From contig NZ_WNZY01000020.1 of NCBI RefSeq assembly GCF_009725205.1, forward strand, positions 1-64,000: a DNA stretch of 64,000 nucleotides. The letters are read 5' to 3'. Below, one piece after another: positions 35,345 through 45,005 of the stretch (positions are counted from its first letter, which is position 1; each line of letters starts with the position of its first letter). Source of the DNA: Paenibacillus timonensis (GTDB taxonomy: Bacteria; Bacillota; Bacilli; Paenibacillales; Paenibacillaceae). Under the pieces are notes generated by a model. The model ran no database searches and was not told the DNA's origin. It worked only from the letters and a program-made list of their open reading frames with translations. The position numbers and the translations under genes are program-made.

Positions 35345-36112
35345 TTACAGATCGTCCGTATAAATTGTCGTGAACGTATCGTAAACGATTTGCTCCTCCA
35401 GATTGTTACGCAATTCTATAATAATGTCAAAATTGTCATAACTGTATTCAGACTCTTTAACAAATACATCCGGATGCTCTATAACTTTGGTCGAAGGCAT
35501 GGACATCAACTCCTGTAAGAGCTGATGATGCTTTTCATTGGAACGTAACGTACTGATGATACCGTCTATAATAAATACATTGTGGGGATCCATTTCGTTC
35601 TCAGACAATTGGCTGCGTACCGTTTGCCGCAAGAGCGTTGAAGATACAAACGTCCATCGCTTCATGGCGCAGACGCTGCCGGCAATAATCGATTCCGTCT
35701 TGCCAACGCGAGGCATACCTCGGAGTCCAATCACCTGATGTCCTTCCCGCTTAAACACCTCTCCGAGAAAATCAACCAAAATCCCTAGTTCATCCCGAGT
35801 AAACCGAAACGTCTTACGGTCATCGGAATCCCGGTCGATGTATCGGCCATGGCGCACGGCCAACAAGTCGACAAGCCGTGGATTGCGTAAAGCGGTCACC
35901 GTAATGCTGTCCACCTTGTTCAACAACTGGCTGACTTGATCGATTTTGCCGTCATCGTCCGTTTCCAGAAGTAGTCCTCGAGTCTTACCTTCAACGCCGT
36001 TGATCGTCAATATATTGATCTCCAGCATCCCTAACATGGAAGCGATATCCCCCAAAAGTCCCGGACGATTCTTATGTATTTTGTATTCCAGATACCATTG
36101 TTTCTCTACCAT
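35345..36112 (-). CDS. ymfK: YmfK family protein (ACT-like domain plus P-loop, DUF3388)
   Basis: The 255-residue protein starts with an ACT-like domain (about 1-75, KNRPGLLGDIASMLGMLEIN) and continues with a domain containing a P-loop-like GMPRVGKTES near residue 133. It matches YmfK/DUF3388, a conserved Firmicute family of unknown function in this gene block. The ATG at 36112 has GAAGGTG at 6 nt, better than two ATGs further upstream. Confidence 0.82.
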   Translation of the reverse strand: MVEKQWYLEYKIHKNRPGLLGDIASMLGMLEINILTINGVEGKTRGLLLETDDDGKIDQVSQLLNKVDSITVTALRNPRLVDLLAVRHGRYIDRDSDDRKTFRFTRDELGILVDFLGEVFKREGHQVIGLRGMPRVGKTESIIAGSVCAMKRWTFVSSTLLRQTVRSQLSENEMDPHNVFIIDGIISTLRSNEKHHQLLQELMSMPSTKVIEHPDVFVKESEYSYDNFDIIIELRNNLEEQIVYDTFTTIYTDDL

Positions 36113-36286
36113 CCCAGACACCTTCTCCATATCCTCATGCATCATTCGACAAAATAGGTCTTAATTCCTGCTGTTTTGCAAAAACTATTTGCAAAACATT
36201 TCTTACCAATATTGATATTACATGTTCATATGTGTTTTATGATATATAAAATGAAAATGAAAGGCAAGCGGGTGGGAAAAATGGGG

Positions 36287-36313
36287 GAAAAGCTCCCGGA
36301 ACGGGAGCTTTTC
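36287..36313 (-). terminator. Terminator of ymfJ
   Basis: A perfect 12-bp inverted repeat, GAAAAGCTCCCG and CGGGAGCTTTTC, with a GAA loop; T-rich sequence follows on the minus strand. Confidence 0.75.
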
Positions 36314-36323
36314 AAGTGCCAAA

Positions 36324-36578
36324 CTATGCGTTTTTCTTGGCCAACTTCACCATCAAACGGGCGATGGTTTTCCGCTCTTCTTCACTACCGACATCCCAAA
36401 TTTCTTTGAGGGCACGGTTGGATTCGTTTTGCGGATCGACTTTGTCGTCCAGAAAACCACCGATTTCATAAGCAAGGTTGGCGATCGCCTCTTCGCTGAA
36501 ACCGGCTTTTTCCGCATGCTCGACGCGTTCACCCAGGAATTTCTTCCATGTATCAAAATTTTTGAGTACCGTTGACAT
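36324..36578 (-). CDS. ymfJ: DUF3243 family protein (YmfJ)
   Basis: The 84-residue helical protein matches DUF3243: TVLKNFDTWKKFLGERVEHA at the N-terminus, and an acidic EIWDVGSEEERKTIARLM segment. Function unknown. The ATG at 36578 has AAGGAGG at 8 nt. It sits between ymfI and ymfK as in Bacillus. Confidence 0.9.
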   Translation of the reverse strand: MSTVLKNFDTWKKFLGERVEHAEKAGFSEEAIANLAYEIGGFLDDKVDPQNESNRALKEIWDVGSEEERKTIARLMVKLAKKNA

Positions 36579-36699
36579 GATTAAATCCTCCTTCGCTTGG
36601 CGATTTAAAATCAACAGTCGTAATATGCGAAAATCCCGTGGGTTTTATACGCGAGCCGCGGAATCATGCGGATAGCAAAACCTGCGAATCAAGGGGCGA

Positions 36700-37467
36700 T
36701 TAGGTAATCCAGCCGCCATTCGGGCTAATGATCTGTCCCGTGATATAACCCGATTCCGGTAACGCCAAAAAATAAACAAGTGACGAAACCTCCTGCGGCG
36801 AACCCAGCCGTCCCGCCGGGATATCCTCCTCCAGCTGGCGGAGTTCTTCCTCGTCAAAGCGTTCCATCATCTCCGTCTTGACCGCGCCCGGAGCCACCGC
36901 ATTCACGGTGACGCCGGAGGGGGCCAGTTCTTTGGCTAACGCTTTGGTGAACGAATTAACTCCGCCCTTTGCCGCTGAGTACACCGCTTCGCAGGAGCCT
37001 CCTGATATTCCCCAAACCGAGGACACGTTGATTATCCGCCCAAAGCGCTGACTGATCATATACGGCATGAACATCTGGCTGCACAGAAACACGCTTTTTA
37101 AATTGACGTTCATCACGTCGTCCCATTCCTCTTCAGTTACATCGGACAGCAGCGCGTAATGCGAGATCCCCGCATTGTTAACCAAAATGTCGGGATACAG
37201 CCCGTAATTCTCGAGCCTTTCCTTCATCCGCAAAATTTGCTCCTTGCTCCGCAAATCAGCAGCGACTGTATAAGCCTTGGCTCCAAGCTCTAGGCATTTG
37301 CGAGCCACTTCATTCGCCGCCTCGTGCGAGTTCATATAGTGAATGACCACGTTCATGCCGACCGAAGCAAACCGCAGCGCCACCTCGGCGCCGATCCCTC
37401 GGCTTGCCCCGGTGATCAGTACGGTCATGTCCGCGATATTCTTTCCTAACCCATGATCAACCGCCAT
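36700..37467 (-). CDS. ymfI: SDR-family oxidoreductase YmfI
   Basis: The 255-residue short-chain dehydrogenase has the cofactor loop TGASRGIGAE near residues 19-28, NNAG near 100, and YSAAK with the catalytic Tyr and Lys near 167-171. It resembles 3-oxoacyl-ACP reductase, and EF-P 5-aminopentanone reductase activity is described for YmfI in B. subtilis. The ATG directly abuts the ymfH stop, so translation is coupled. Confidence 0.88.
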   Translation of the reverse strand: MAVDHGLGKNIADMTVLITGASRGIGAEVALRFASVGMNVVIHYMNSHEAANEVARKCLELGAKAYTVAADLRSKEQILRMKERLENYGLYPDILVNNAGISHYALLSDVTEEEWDDVMNVNLKSVFLCSQMFMPYMISQRFGRIINVSSVWGISGGSCEAVYSAAKGGVNSFTKALAKELAPSGVTVNAVAPGAVKTEMMERFDEEELRQLEEDIPAGRLGSPQEVSSLVYFLALPESGYITGQIISPNGGWIT

Positions 37468-38748
37468 TTACGGACTCACCACGATCGATACGGCCAGCTG
37501 TTCCCAATCGATATGCTCGCGCAACCGTGCATTGATGTCTTCCAGAGTAAGCGATTCGTAAAGCGGCAGTACCGCGAAGAGGTCGCCGCCCCGGAAGTTG
37601 TAACGGGTGAACTCGTGAGCGATGTTCTCCGGCGAATTCAGCATGCGTAAATAACCGCCGATTTTCTTCTTGCGCGCCCGTTCGAAATCTTCTTGATGGA
37701 ATCCGGAAGCCAGCAGGGCTTCGGTCTCTTCTTTAATCACGGCCAACATCCGGTCCGGATCCTTGGTGTCTCCACCGATCGCTGAGAAAGCGTAATTGGG
37801 ATTGCTGTTGTATTCATGGCCAAAGCTGTCGGAGATCAGATCCATGTCATACAGCTTTTGATACAGCTTCGTACTGGCCCCAAACAACAGATCGAGCGCC
37901 AGCTTCGTGGCGAGGTCTCGGCGCAGCAACTCCTCGCCGGTTAAGCCAAGCCGCGTCTCCTTAAAACCGAACAAGCATTTCGGCTGTGACACCGGCAAGC
38001 GGGATTCCCGCCGTTTCTCGGATACTCCCTGCGGCTCCGCCTCAAATAGACGATCAATCGTTCCCTGCGGCTTATATTCTTTCTTCTCCTGATTGTCCCG
38101 GACCAGCTTAAACACTTCTTCGGGATCGACCCCGCCAACGACGAACAGCAGCATATTACTAGGGTGATAAAAGGCATTGTAGCACGTATACAGCGTCTCC
38201 TTGGTGATCGTTCCAATCGATTCCACCGTGCCGGCAATATCGATATGAACGGGGTGCACCTTGTACATCGCCTCGATCAAGCCGAAATACACCCGCCAAT
38301 CCGGGTTATCCCGATACATGCCGATCTCCTGACCGATAATCCCTTTTTCCTTCTCGACGTTCTGGTCGGTAAAGTAAGGGTGCTGCACGAAATTGACCAG
38401 CGTTTCCAGGTTAGCCGGAATGTTCTCCGTCGCGGAGAACAAGTATACCGTTTGGTCGAAGCTGGTAAAGGCATTAGCGGAAGCGCCTTGAGAAGCAAAA
38501 GTGGCAAAAATGTCCCCTTCCGGCTCCTCGAACATCTTATGCTCCAGGAAATGCGCGATGCCATCTGGAACCGCGATGTCCTCCTGCCCTTCTACCCGGA
38601 AATGATTATCGATCGATCCGTATTTGGTCGAGAACGTGGCGTATGTTTTTTGGAAGCCCGGTTTGGGAAGCACGTAGACCTGCAGTCCGTTCTCCATCGT
38701 TTCGCGATACAGCGTTTCCTGCAAAGCGTCGTAACGTATCGTTTCCAT
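37468..38748 (-). CDS. ymfH: M16-family zinc peptidase YmfH
   Basis: The 426-residue peptidase has the inverted zinc motif HFLEH (in GIAHFLEHKMF near residues 65-75), so it is the catalytically competent partner of the YmfF/YmfH pair. Two M16 domains are visible. It is followed at once by ymfI and preceded by ymfF with a 4-bp gap. Confidence 0.93.
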   Translation of the reverse strand: METIRYDALQETLYRETMENGLQVYVLPKPGFQKTYATFSTKYGSIDNHFRVEGQEDIAVPDGIAHFLEHKMFEEPEGDIFATFASQGASANAFTSFDQTVYLFSATENIPANLETLVNFVQHPYFTDQNVEKEKGIIGQEIGMYRDNPDWRVYFGLIEAMYKVHPVHIDIAGTVESIGTITKETLYTCYNAFYHPSNMLLFVVGGVDPEEVFKLVRDNQEKKEYKPQGTIDRLFEAEPQGVSEKRRESRLPVSQPKCLFGFKETRLGLTGEELLRRDLATKLALDLLFGASTKLYQKLYDMDLISDSFGHEYNSNPNYAFSAIGGDTKDPDRMLAVIKEETEALLASGFHQEDFERARKKKIGGYLRMLNSPENIAHEFTRYNFRGGDLFAVLPLYESLTLEDINARLREHIDWEQLAVSIVVSP

Positions 38749-38752
38749 CCGC

Positions 38753-40033
38753 CTACCCCTCCTTCTGGCCTGTCAAAAAGTATATCGTATCGAGCTGGAC
38801 GGTTTCCGCGGCCGCCACAACATCCTTCGGCTGCACCTGTTCCACTTGACGGAGCAGTTCCTCCGCCGGACGGTCTTTGCCGGATAAGACGCGGTTGAAA
38901 TCGTAGGCGATCATTTCAAAAGCGGAATCCTGCATCTCCAGTAAGCTGTTGCGGATCATCGCCTTGGTCTGGGACATTTCCAGCTCGCTGATTTCTCCAG
39001 CGCGCATGCTCGCCAGCTGGGCTTCGATAATGCGAAGCGCCTTTTCATAGTTGGCGATTTCAATCCCCGATTGAATGGCAACGATGCCTTTATGCCCGTC
39101 GTAACGCGAGGCTGCGTAATAGGCCAAGCTCTCTTTTTCACGGACATTGATAAACAGTTTGGAATGCGGGTAGCTACCGAGAATGCCGTTATACAGCAGC
39201 AAAGAAGCGTATCGCTCATCTCCGTAAGTGATCGGCGTGCGGAGGCCCAAGTTTAATTTGCCTTGATTAACATCAAGAGCTTCCTTGACCGTCCGAACTT
39301 CACCGCCTCGGATGTGGACCTGCTCCGGCTCATATTCCGGCGAGATCGATCGACTCAAGCTGAAATGCTTGGAGACCAACTCCTCCACCTCGGCTAATGT
39401 CGTATCGCCAACCACATACAAGTCCATGTGGGCCTGCTGCAGCCAGTTCTGGTAGGAGGCGTACAAAGACTCCGGCGTAATTCCGTCCAATTGGCTCCGC
39501 TCTCCAAGCGGGTGAAGACGGTACGGATCGTCCTTAAACATCTCTTCTGTGCAGCGTTCAGCGGCGTAACGAATTTTATCGTTGATGATCCCTTCCAGCT
39601 TCTTGCGGACCGACTCCCGTTCCGAATTGACGTATGTCGAGCGGAAGGCACCGTTTTCCTTGGCTGGTTTGGTCACGACTTCGCCAAGGAAAGCAAAGCT
39701 TTGGCCGAGGAGCGAATGGTTGCTCTTCACGAAAGAATCGTTGATTGTATCCATCCGGAACTGAACCATCTGGTAGTTGCCACGTTTATATACATCAAAG
39801 CCGAAGCCCGCCCCATACATATGCTCGAGCTGCTCGCGGAACTGCGTGGTTTCCGGGTAGGATTCCGTACCTCGGCGCAGCACGAACGGAGTGAGGGCGG
39901 TAGCGGTTACCGTTTGCTCTTGCAGCGGCAATCCCGCGTAGAGGGAAATGGCAAATGTTTTGAATCGGTTGGTCGGCAGGACGTGAAGCCGGATATGGCC
40001 TACGGAGCCGCGCTCAAATCGCGTTTTGTTCAA
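38753..40033 (-). CDS. ymfF: M16-family peptidase-like protein YmfF (no zinc motif)
   Basis: The 426-residue protein has the M16 fold but lacks HXXEH at the expected place, so it is probably the non-catalytic subunit paired with YmfH. The TTG at 40033 has AAAGGAG at 7 nt; a TTG two codons upstream is too close. It leads the ymfF-ymfH-ymfI unit. Confidence 0.9.
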   Translation of the reverse strand: MNKTRFERGSVGHIRLHVLPTNRFKTFAISLYAGLPLQEQTVTATALTPFVLRRGTESYPETTQFREQLEHMYGAGFGFDVYKRGNYQMVQFRMDTINDSFVKSNHSLLGQSFAFLGEVVTKPAKENGAFRSTYVNSERESVRKKLEGIINDKIRYAAERCTEEMFKDDPYRLHPLGERSQLDGITPESLYASYQNWLQQAHMDLYVVGDTTLAEVEELVSKHFSLSRSISPEYEPEQVHIRGGEVRTVKEALDVNQGKLNLGLRTPITYGDERYASLLLYNGILGSYPHSKLFINVREKESLAYYAASRYDGHKGIVAIQSGIEIANYEKALRIIEAQLASMRAGEISELEMSQTKAMIRNSLLEMQDSAFEMIAYDFNRVLSGKDRPAEELLRQVEQVQPKDVVAAAETVQLDTIYFLTGQKEG

Positions 40034-40133
40034 ACCCAAAACTCCTTTACTAGAAAGTCAGTTCCATTCTATACCAATTCAAAGGAAAGAAGCAACCTGA
40101 CGACAAGCGGCTGCTCCTTCGATAATCAACTAT

Positions 40134-40982
40134 TTACATACAGAAAATATGCTCTCCGATCGTCTTGACCTGCGGTCGCGACCAGATCCATTTCGAGGTC
40201 GCCGTTCTTGGGTTGAAATAGTAAATGCAGCCTCCCGACGGATCCCAGCCATTTAGCGCCTGCTGTACGGCTTTGCGGGCTTGTTCGTTAGGCTCCAGCC
40301 AGATTTGACCGTCCGCAACAGCCGTAAATGCGCCAGGCTGAAAGATGACGCCGGACACGGTGTTAGGAAAACTCGGCGACTTCACCCGGTTCAAGATCAC
40401 CGCCGCTACGGCAACCTGGCCTTCAAACGGCTCGCCGCGCGACTCCCCGTAAACGGCGTTAGCCATAATCCGCAAATCGTTCTCCGACAATCCCATGGCG
40501 TTGGAGGCGGACAGATCCGCGGATTCCGCTTTCACTTTACCTGCACCGCCACCCTCTCCACCGGTTTTATTTCCCGTTCCGGTTTGAGGTTTCGCCGCCC
40601 CACCGGCATTGGCGTATTCCATGCCTGGCTTCCAGTTTTTCGTGGCGTTGTAAAGCTTTAACTTCGTTTTGGGGCCAGCGAGGCCATCCGCCTCCATCCC
40701 AAACTCCGACTGGAACCATTTGAGGGCGTCACGCGTCTTGGGACCAAAGTAGCTGTCTAACTTACCGTGGTAAAAACCAAGATAAGAAAGCCTCCCCTGC
40801 AGCTCATACACGTCTTTCCCGAATGCCCCATAATCGATAACCTGCTCACTGAACGCGGGCTGTGCTTTATAGGTATTGACTTTGCCTTCGTCAAGCGTAT
40901 GCCGGAGTACGTTCGCTCCGTATCCGATTCCGAACAAAAGCAGCACTAAACCGGAGGCAAACCAGATCTTCGCTTTCTTCAT
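40134..40982 (-). CDS. sleB: Spore cortex-lytic enzyme SleB
   Basis: The 282-residue germination enzyme has an N-terminal signal/anchor (about 5-27), a peptidoglycan-binding domain (about 52-112), a Gly/Lys-rich linker (about 120-160) and a C-terminal hydrolase-2 domain with NAVYGESRGEPFEGQVAVAA. SleB is a lytic transglycosylase acting on muramic-lactam cortex. It has a near-perfect sigma-G promoter. The usual partner gene ypeB does not follow; ymfF does. Confidence 0.94.
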   Translation of the reverse strand: MKKAKIWFASGLVLLLFGIGYGANVLRHTLDEGKVNTYKAQPAFSEQVIDYGAFGKDVYELQGRLSYLGFYHGKLDSYFGPKTRDALKWFQSEFGMEADGLAGPKTKLKLYNATKNWKPGMEYANAGGAAKPQTGTGNKTGGEGGGAGKVKAESADLSASNAMGLSENDLRIMANAVYGESRGEPFEGQVAVAAVILNRVKSPSFPNTVSGVIFQPGAFTAVADGQIWLEPNEQARKAVQQALNGWDPSGGCIYYFNPRTATSKWIWSRPQVKTIGEHIFCM

Positions 40983-41035
40983 ATGTTTAGCTCTACCTCT
41001 CTTTTTAGAAGTTGTTCAACAAGGATGGGTGACTT

Positions 41036-41065
41036 TAGTATGACAAGCGTCGTCCCTTCCTATGC
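41036..41065 (-). promoter_or_regulatory. Sigma-G promoter of sleB
   Basis: On the minus strand GCATA (41061-41065), an 18-bp spacer and CATACTA (41036-41042) match the sigma-G consensus completely. The predicted leader is about 47 nt. Confidence 0.8.
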
Positions 41066-41087
41066 ACCCTAAGTTTCGAGTACTCCT

Positions 41088-41145
41088 AAAAAAAGAAAGG
41101 GGAAGGATTCCCCTAATCCTGACAGATCAGGAGGAGATCCTTCCC
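41088..41145 (-). terminator. Terminator of ftsK, overlapping its last codons
   Basis: On the minus strand GGGAAGGAT and ATCCTTCCC form the outer stem with TCCTGA/TCAGGA inside, followed by a T-rich tail (CCTTTCTTTTTTT). The 5' arm (41127-41145) overlaps the ftsK stop codon. Confidence 0.8.
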
Positions 41146-43781
41146 ATTTTGTATTGCTCCATTGACATTAATACTTCTCTTGGTTTACTGCCTTCATAAG
41201 GTCCGACGATCCCTCGCGCTTCCATGGAATCGATTAGTCGCGCAGCCCGGGTATAGCCGACGCGCATCCGCCGCTGTAACAGCGAAACGGAGGCTTGCTT
41301 CGCTTCTAGCACGATCTGGACGGCTTGATCATAAAGCTCGTCCAACACCTCTTCCGCCTCGTGCACTTCATCGTCGACCTCGGGAACCAAGCTTTCGTCG
41401 TATTCGGCTTGACCTTGCCCCCGCACAAAACCTACGATGGTCTCAACTTCCTGGTCGCTCATAAACGCGCCTTGCACCCGTATCGGCTTAGAGGCGCCCA
41501 TCGGCATATAGAGCATGTCCCCGCGACCTAGCAGCTTCTCGGCGCCCGCCATATCGAGGATCGTCCGTGAATCGACCTGAGAGGATACCCCAAACGCGAT
41601 CCGCGACGGAATGTTGGCTTTGATGACGCCGGTAATGACGTCGACCGACGGCCGCTGCGTGGCAATAATCAGATGGATGCCGGCAGCACGGGCCATTTGT
41701 GCCAGCCGCGCGATGGCATCTTCGACATCGCTGGCCGCGACCATCATCAAGTCCGCCAGCTCGTCCACGATGACCACGATGTAAGGCAAGATGGACTCCG
41801 GTCGATCCGCCATCATGTGATTGTAGCCTTCGATGTTCCGTGCTCCCGATTTGGAGAACAACTCATAACGTTTCTCCATCTCAACGACGATTTTCTTAAG
41901 TGCCAACGAAGCTCGCCGGGGATCGGTGACAACAGGGGTCAACAGATGAGGAATCCCGTTATAGACATTGAGCTCGACCATTTTGGGGTCGACCATCATA
42001 AATTTCACTTCATCCGGCTTTGCTTTGAACAAGATGCTGGTGATAATGCCGTTAATACATACCGATTTCCCTGAGCCCGTCGCTCCGGCTACCAGAAGGT
42101 GAGGCATTTTCGCCAGGTTTCCGACGATCGTCTGACCGGAAATATCGCGCCCGAAAGCAATGCTCAGCTTAGATTCCGCATCCATAAACGTCGGCGTCTC
42201 CATCACCTCGCGCATCGTGACCAGCGATACCTCGTTGTTTGGCACCTCGATGCCGATTGCGGATTTGCCCGGAATCGGCGCTTCCATACGGATATCTTTA
42301 GCGGCTAAGGCCAAGGCAATATCGTCCGTCAAATTGACGATTCGGCTGACCTTCACGCCGATATCCGGCTGAATTTCGTAGCGCGTCACCGCCGGTCCGC
42401 GCACAACCTCCAGCACCCGAGCTCGAACGCCAAAGCTTTCGAGCGTGGCCTCCAGCTTGCGGGCGGTCTGCATGTAATCGGCTTGATCACCGGATTTGCC
42501 CGCTCCGGCCGGTTTGGAGAGAAGCCGGAAGGAAGGCATTTTGTACGGCTTCGGTGCCGGTTTAGGCGGAGGGGGCGGAGCAATTTCTTCGCTAGGGCCA
42601 GCAACGCCACCCTCTCCTTCGAGTCCTGACTCGCCACGGTTCACAGCATCGGCGTTCCCTGCTAATGCGTCGTCAAACGCATCGTCAGCTTCCCGCTCTG
42701 CTAAGGAATCGTCATGGAGGTCGGGGATACCTCGCTCGGCTTCTTCTCCATCCTCATCGTGGTGCAGGCCTTCCCGTTGAATATGATCGAAGAAATCGCG
42801 GATGATCGGGCCGGTGTCGTTGCCGCGATGATCCTCCAGTTGACCTCTCTCCGTCCCTTCTTCCTTGCCGATGTAATTCAGCTCATTCCAATTGATTTCC
42901 GCTTCAGCGGTATGTTCGGCAGCCTCGACGTCTCCCTGTTCATCCGGATTTGGCGGTTCTATCCCTGGTTCATCCGGTCTTCCCTTAAAATTCAGCAATT
43001 GGAAAAATACCGGCTTCTTCCGAGTTGAAGCAATTACAGCCTCGTCATTATCGTGAGGTTCCTCCTCCGGATCATCGTAAGAGGTTACCGCCGGGGTCGA
43101 TTTCTCTACCCGCTTGGCTTTGCCGCGTACCGGTACAGGACGCAGCATCCGCATTTTCTTCCCAAGACTCTCGCCTAACACGGCCAATTTAGAACGCAAT
43201 ATTCGGAATAGATCAACGTAGGACAGTCCTGTGACCAGCATAAAGCTGATGGCCAGCAGCACGATCATAATTAGCTTGGCACCGGCCATGCCAAACAGAG
43301 AGTAAAGCAAGGCGAATTCCAAGGCGCCGACATAACCGCCGCTGATGTCCAGCCCCAGCAAGCTCATCCCGGAATCGCTCACAGCGGGCTGAAACAGCGC
43401 CGCTTGCAAATCGCGATGAATCTGGCCGAGAACGTTGCCCGTAGACAAAGGGACTGCCGGAGCCAGTTTATGCTGCATAGCCGAAATCGTACTCATCAAT
43501 GTCAGCGACAGCACTGCCAGCAGCACGCCGCTGCGGCGGGCGTTCCAGCGATTAGGCCATTTTCGATTAATCATGACAGCTAGTCCTATGTAAATGCCGA
43601 TCACAGGGATCACAAAATAAAATTTGCCGAGGATCAACGCGGCCATTTTCGATAACGTTCTTCCTACGGCAGCCTCCCCGGACAAAGCGATAATGGATAA
43701 GGTAATCAGGATGATTCCGTATATTTCGTATTTGAGCATGCTGCCAATGGCAGCCTTCTTCTTCTTCCGTTTCCGTGGCAA
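41127..43781 (-). CDS. DNA translocase FtsK/SpoIIIE
   Basis: The 884-residue translocase has four membrane helices (about 15-180), an acidic Pro-rich linker (about 230-420), a RecA-like motor with Walker A GATGSGKS (near residue 570) and a C-terminal gamma winged helix (about 820-880). It pumps chromosomal DNA through the septum. This position corresponds to spoIIIE in Bacillus, so the sporulation role is likely. The TTG at 43781 has GGGGGTG at 7 nt. Confidence 0.93.
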   Translation of the reverse strand: MPRKRKKKKAAIGSMLKYEIYGIILITLSIIALSGEAAVGRTLSKMAALILGKFYFVIPVIGIYIGLAVMINRKWPNRWNARRSGVLLAVLSLTLMSTISAMQHKLAPAVPLSTGNVLGQIHRDLQAALFQPAVSDSGMSLLGLDISGGYVGALEFALLYSLFGMAGAKLIMIVLLAISFMLVTGLSYVDLFRILRSKLAVLGESLGKKMRMLRPVPVRGKAKRVEKSTPAVTSYDDPEEEPHDNDEAVIASTRKKPVFFQLLNFKGRPDEPGIEPPNPDEQGDVEAAEHTAEAEINWNELNYIGKEEGTERGQLEDHRGNDTGPIIRDFFDHIQREGLHHDEDGEEAERGIPDLHDDSLAEREADDAFDDALAGNADAVNRGESGLEGEGGVAGPSEEIAPPPPPKPAPKPYKMPSFRLLSKPAGAGKSGDQADYMQTARKLEATLESFGVRARVLEVVRGPAVTRYEIQPDIGVKVSRIVNLTDDIALALAAKDIRMEAPIPGKSAIGIEVPNNEVSLVTMREVMETPTFMDAESKLSIAFGRDISGQTIVGNLAKMPHLLVAGATGSGKSVCINGIITSILFKAKPDEVKFMMVDPKMVELNVYNGIPHLLTPVVTDPRRASLALKKIVVEMEKRYELFSKSGARNIEGYNHMMADRPESILPYIVVIVDELADLMMVAASDVEDAIARLAQMARAAGIHLIIATQRPSVDVITGVIKANIPSRIAFGVSSQVDSRTILDMAGAEKLLGRGDMLYMPMGASKPIRVQGAFMSDQEVETIVGFVRGQGQAEYDESLVPEVDDEVHEAEEVLDELYDQAVQIVLEAKQASVSLLQRRMRVGYTRAARLIDSMEARGIVGPYEGSKPREVLMSMEQYKMGRISS

Positions 43782-43804
43782 ACGAAAACACCCCCTAGAT
43801 GAAT

Positions 43805-43813
43805 ATTATACCA
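43805..43813 (-). promoter_or_regulatory. Extended -10 promoter of ftsK
   Basis: TGGTATAAT on the minus strand is an extended -10 (TGNTATAAT), 24 nt before the ftsK start. No good -35 is seen. Confidence 0.5.
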
Positions 43814-43861
43814 TAATCACCGAGGGGGGACCTAGAGAAGATACCGTTGACGGCATTTATC

Positions 43862-44086
43862 TCATTTCAATAAAGTTGGAAAAAAAGCGATTTGCCGCCC
43901 AGGCGCCAGCTCCGGGTTCAAATAATCCTCCAGTTGGCAGCGCAGCAACCGTACGATCGTCGCCCGGTTACCGGCTTCCATCCGCACCTGCATCAGTACG
44001 CCGTTCAACTCGATTTCTCCGTACGCCTCTTGATTCTCTGCATTTTCCCAGTAGGCTTCCTCCGGAAGAATGGTGTAATGGGTCAT
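43862..44086 (-). CDS. ylzJ: YlzJ-like protein
   Basis: The 74-residue protein matches the YlzJ family by its opening [10 protein letters not shown] and by its place between tepA and ftsK. Function unknown. The ATG overlaps the tepA stop by 4 bp and has GGAGGG upstream. Confidence 0.85.
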   Translation of the reverse strand: MTHYTILPEEAYWENAENQEAYGEIELNGVLMQVRMEAGNRATIVRLLRCQLEDYLNPELAPGRQIAFFPTLLK

Positions 44087-44832
44087 TGTGTGATCCCTCC
44101 CGCTTGTCTCCGGGATTCGATCAACGAATTCAGCTGGGTCAACCCCTCGCCGATACCTCCGATCGCATCGATAAGCCCATACTTCACGGCATCATTGCCT
44201 CCAACTGCAGTTCCGATGTCCCGATTTAATTCTCCGGTTTTGAACATCAGCTCCTTGAACAACTCCTCTGTGATATGCGAGTGTGTCGTGACGAACCGCA
44301 CGACACGCTCCTGCATTTTCTCGATATATTCGAACGTCTGGGGTACCCCGATGACAAGCCCCGTCATGCGAATGGGATGAATGGTCATCGTCGCGCTTTC
44401 GGCAATTAGCGAATAATCGGAAGCCACCGCAATCGGAACCCCGATGCTATGTCCCCCTCCGATGACGACAGTAACGGTCGGTTTGGACAAGGAAGCGATC
44501 ATCTCCGCGATCGCAAGCCCCGCCTCCACATCGCCCCCTACCGTATTGAGAATAATTAACAGCCCTTCGATCCGTGGATTCTGTTCAGCCGCAACCAGTT
44601 GAGGAATCAAATGCTCGTATTTGGTTGTTTTATTTTGCGGCGGCAATACCAAATGCCCTTCGATCTGACCGATGATCGTCAAGCAATAAACATTGGATTC
44701 ACCTGGTGTTGGTACCGCTGTTTGTCCCAGCTGTTGAATCATTTCCGGTACCGTGGCCTCTTTCTTCTCGTCCTCGTTTGGCGGCAGCTCGGATTCGCTG
44801 CGAACGGTTGATTTGCTCAGGTCCTTGTTCAT
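44083..44832 (-). CDS. tepA: ClpP-fold serine protease TepA
   Basis: The 249-residue ClpP-like protease has catalytic Ser129 in GGGHSIG and His152 in TIHPIR. B. subtilis TepA (YmfB) degrades SASP proteins and signal peptides. The N-terminal 45 residues are a charged, disordered stretch. The ATG at 44832 has AAGGAAGG at 7 nt. It is followed by ylzJ with overlap. Confidence 0.92.
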   Translation of the reverse strand: MNKDLSKSTVRSESELPPNEDEKKEATVPEMIQQLGQTAVPTPGESNVYCLTIIGQIEGHLVLPPQNKTTKYEHLIPQLVAAEQNPRIEGLLIILNTVGGDVEAGLAIAEMIASLSKPTVTVVIGGGHSIGVPIAVASDYSLIAESATMTIHPIRMTGLVIGVPQTFEYIEKMQERVVRFVTTHSHITEELFKELMFKTGELNRDIGTAVGGNDAVKYGLIDAIGGIGEGLTQLNSLIESRRQAGGITQ

Positions 44833-44931
44833 GGTCAAGCCTTCCTTTCGGTGTCGGCATATCCGACGAAGTCTCGTTACGCTACGCAGCCCTTAGTATG
44901 CCGACAACCTTCTTCACTCTATACAAAACAT

Positions 44932-44986
44932 GAAAAAGCCTCCTCTCCTGCAAGGAACCGTCCAATTACCGGCAGGAAAAGAGGCG
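44932..44986 (-). terminator. Terminator of rnj
   Basis: On the minus strand GCCTCTTTTCCTGC and GCAGGAGAGGAGGC pair almost fully around a 19-nt loop, followed by TTTTTC. Confidence 0.8.
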
Positions 44987-45005
44987 ACTGTGTGCTATAC
45001 GATTG

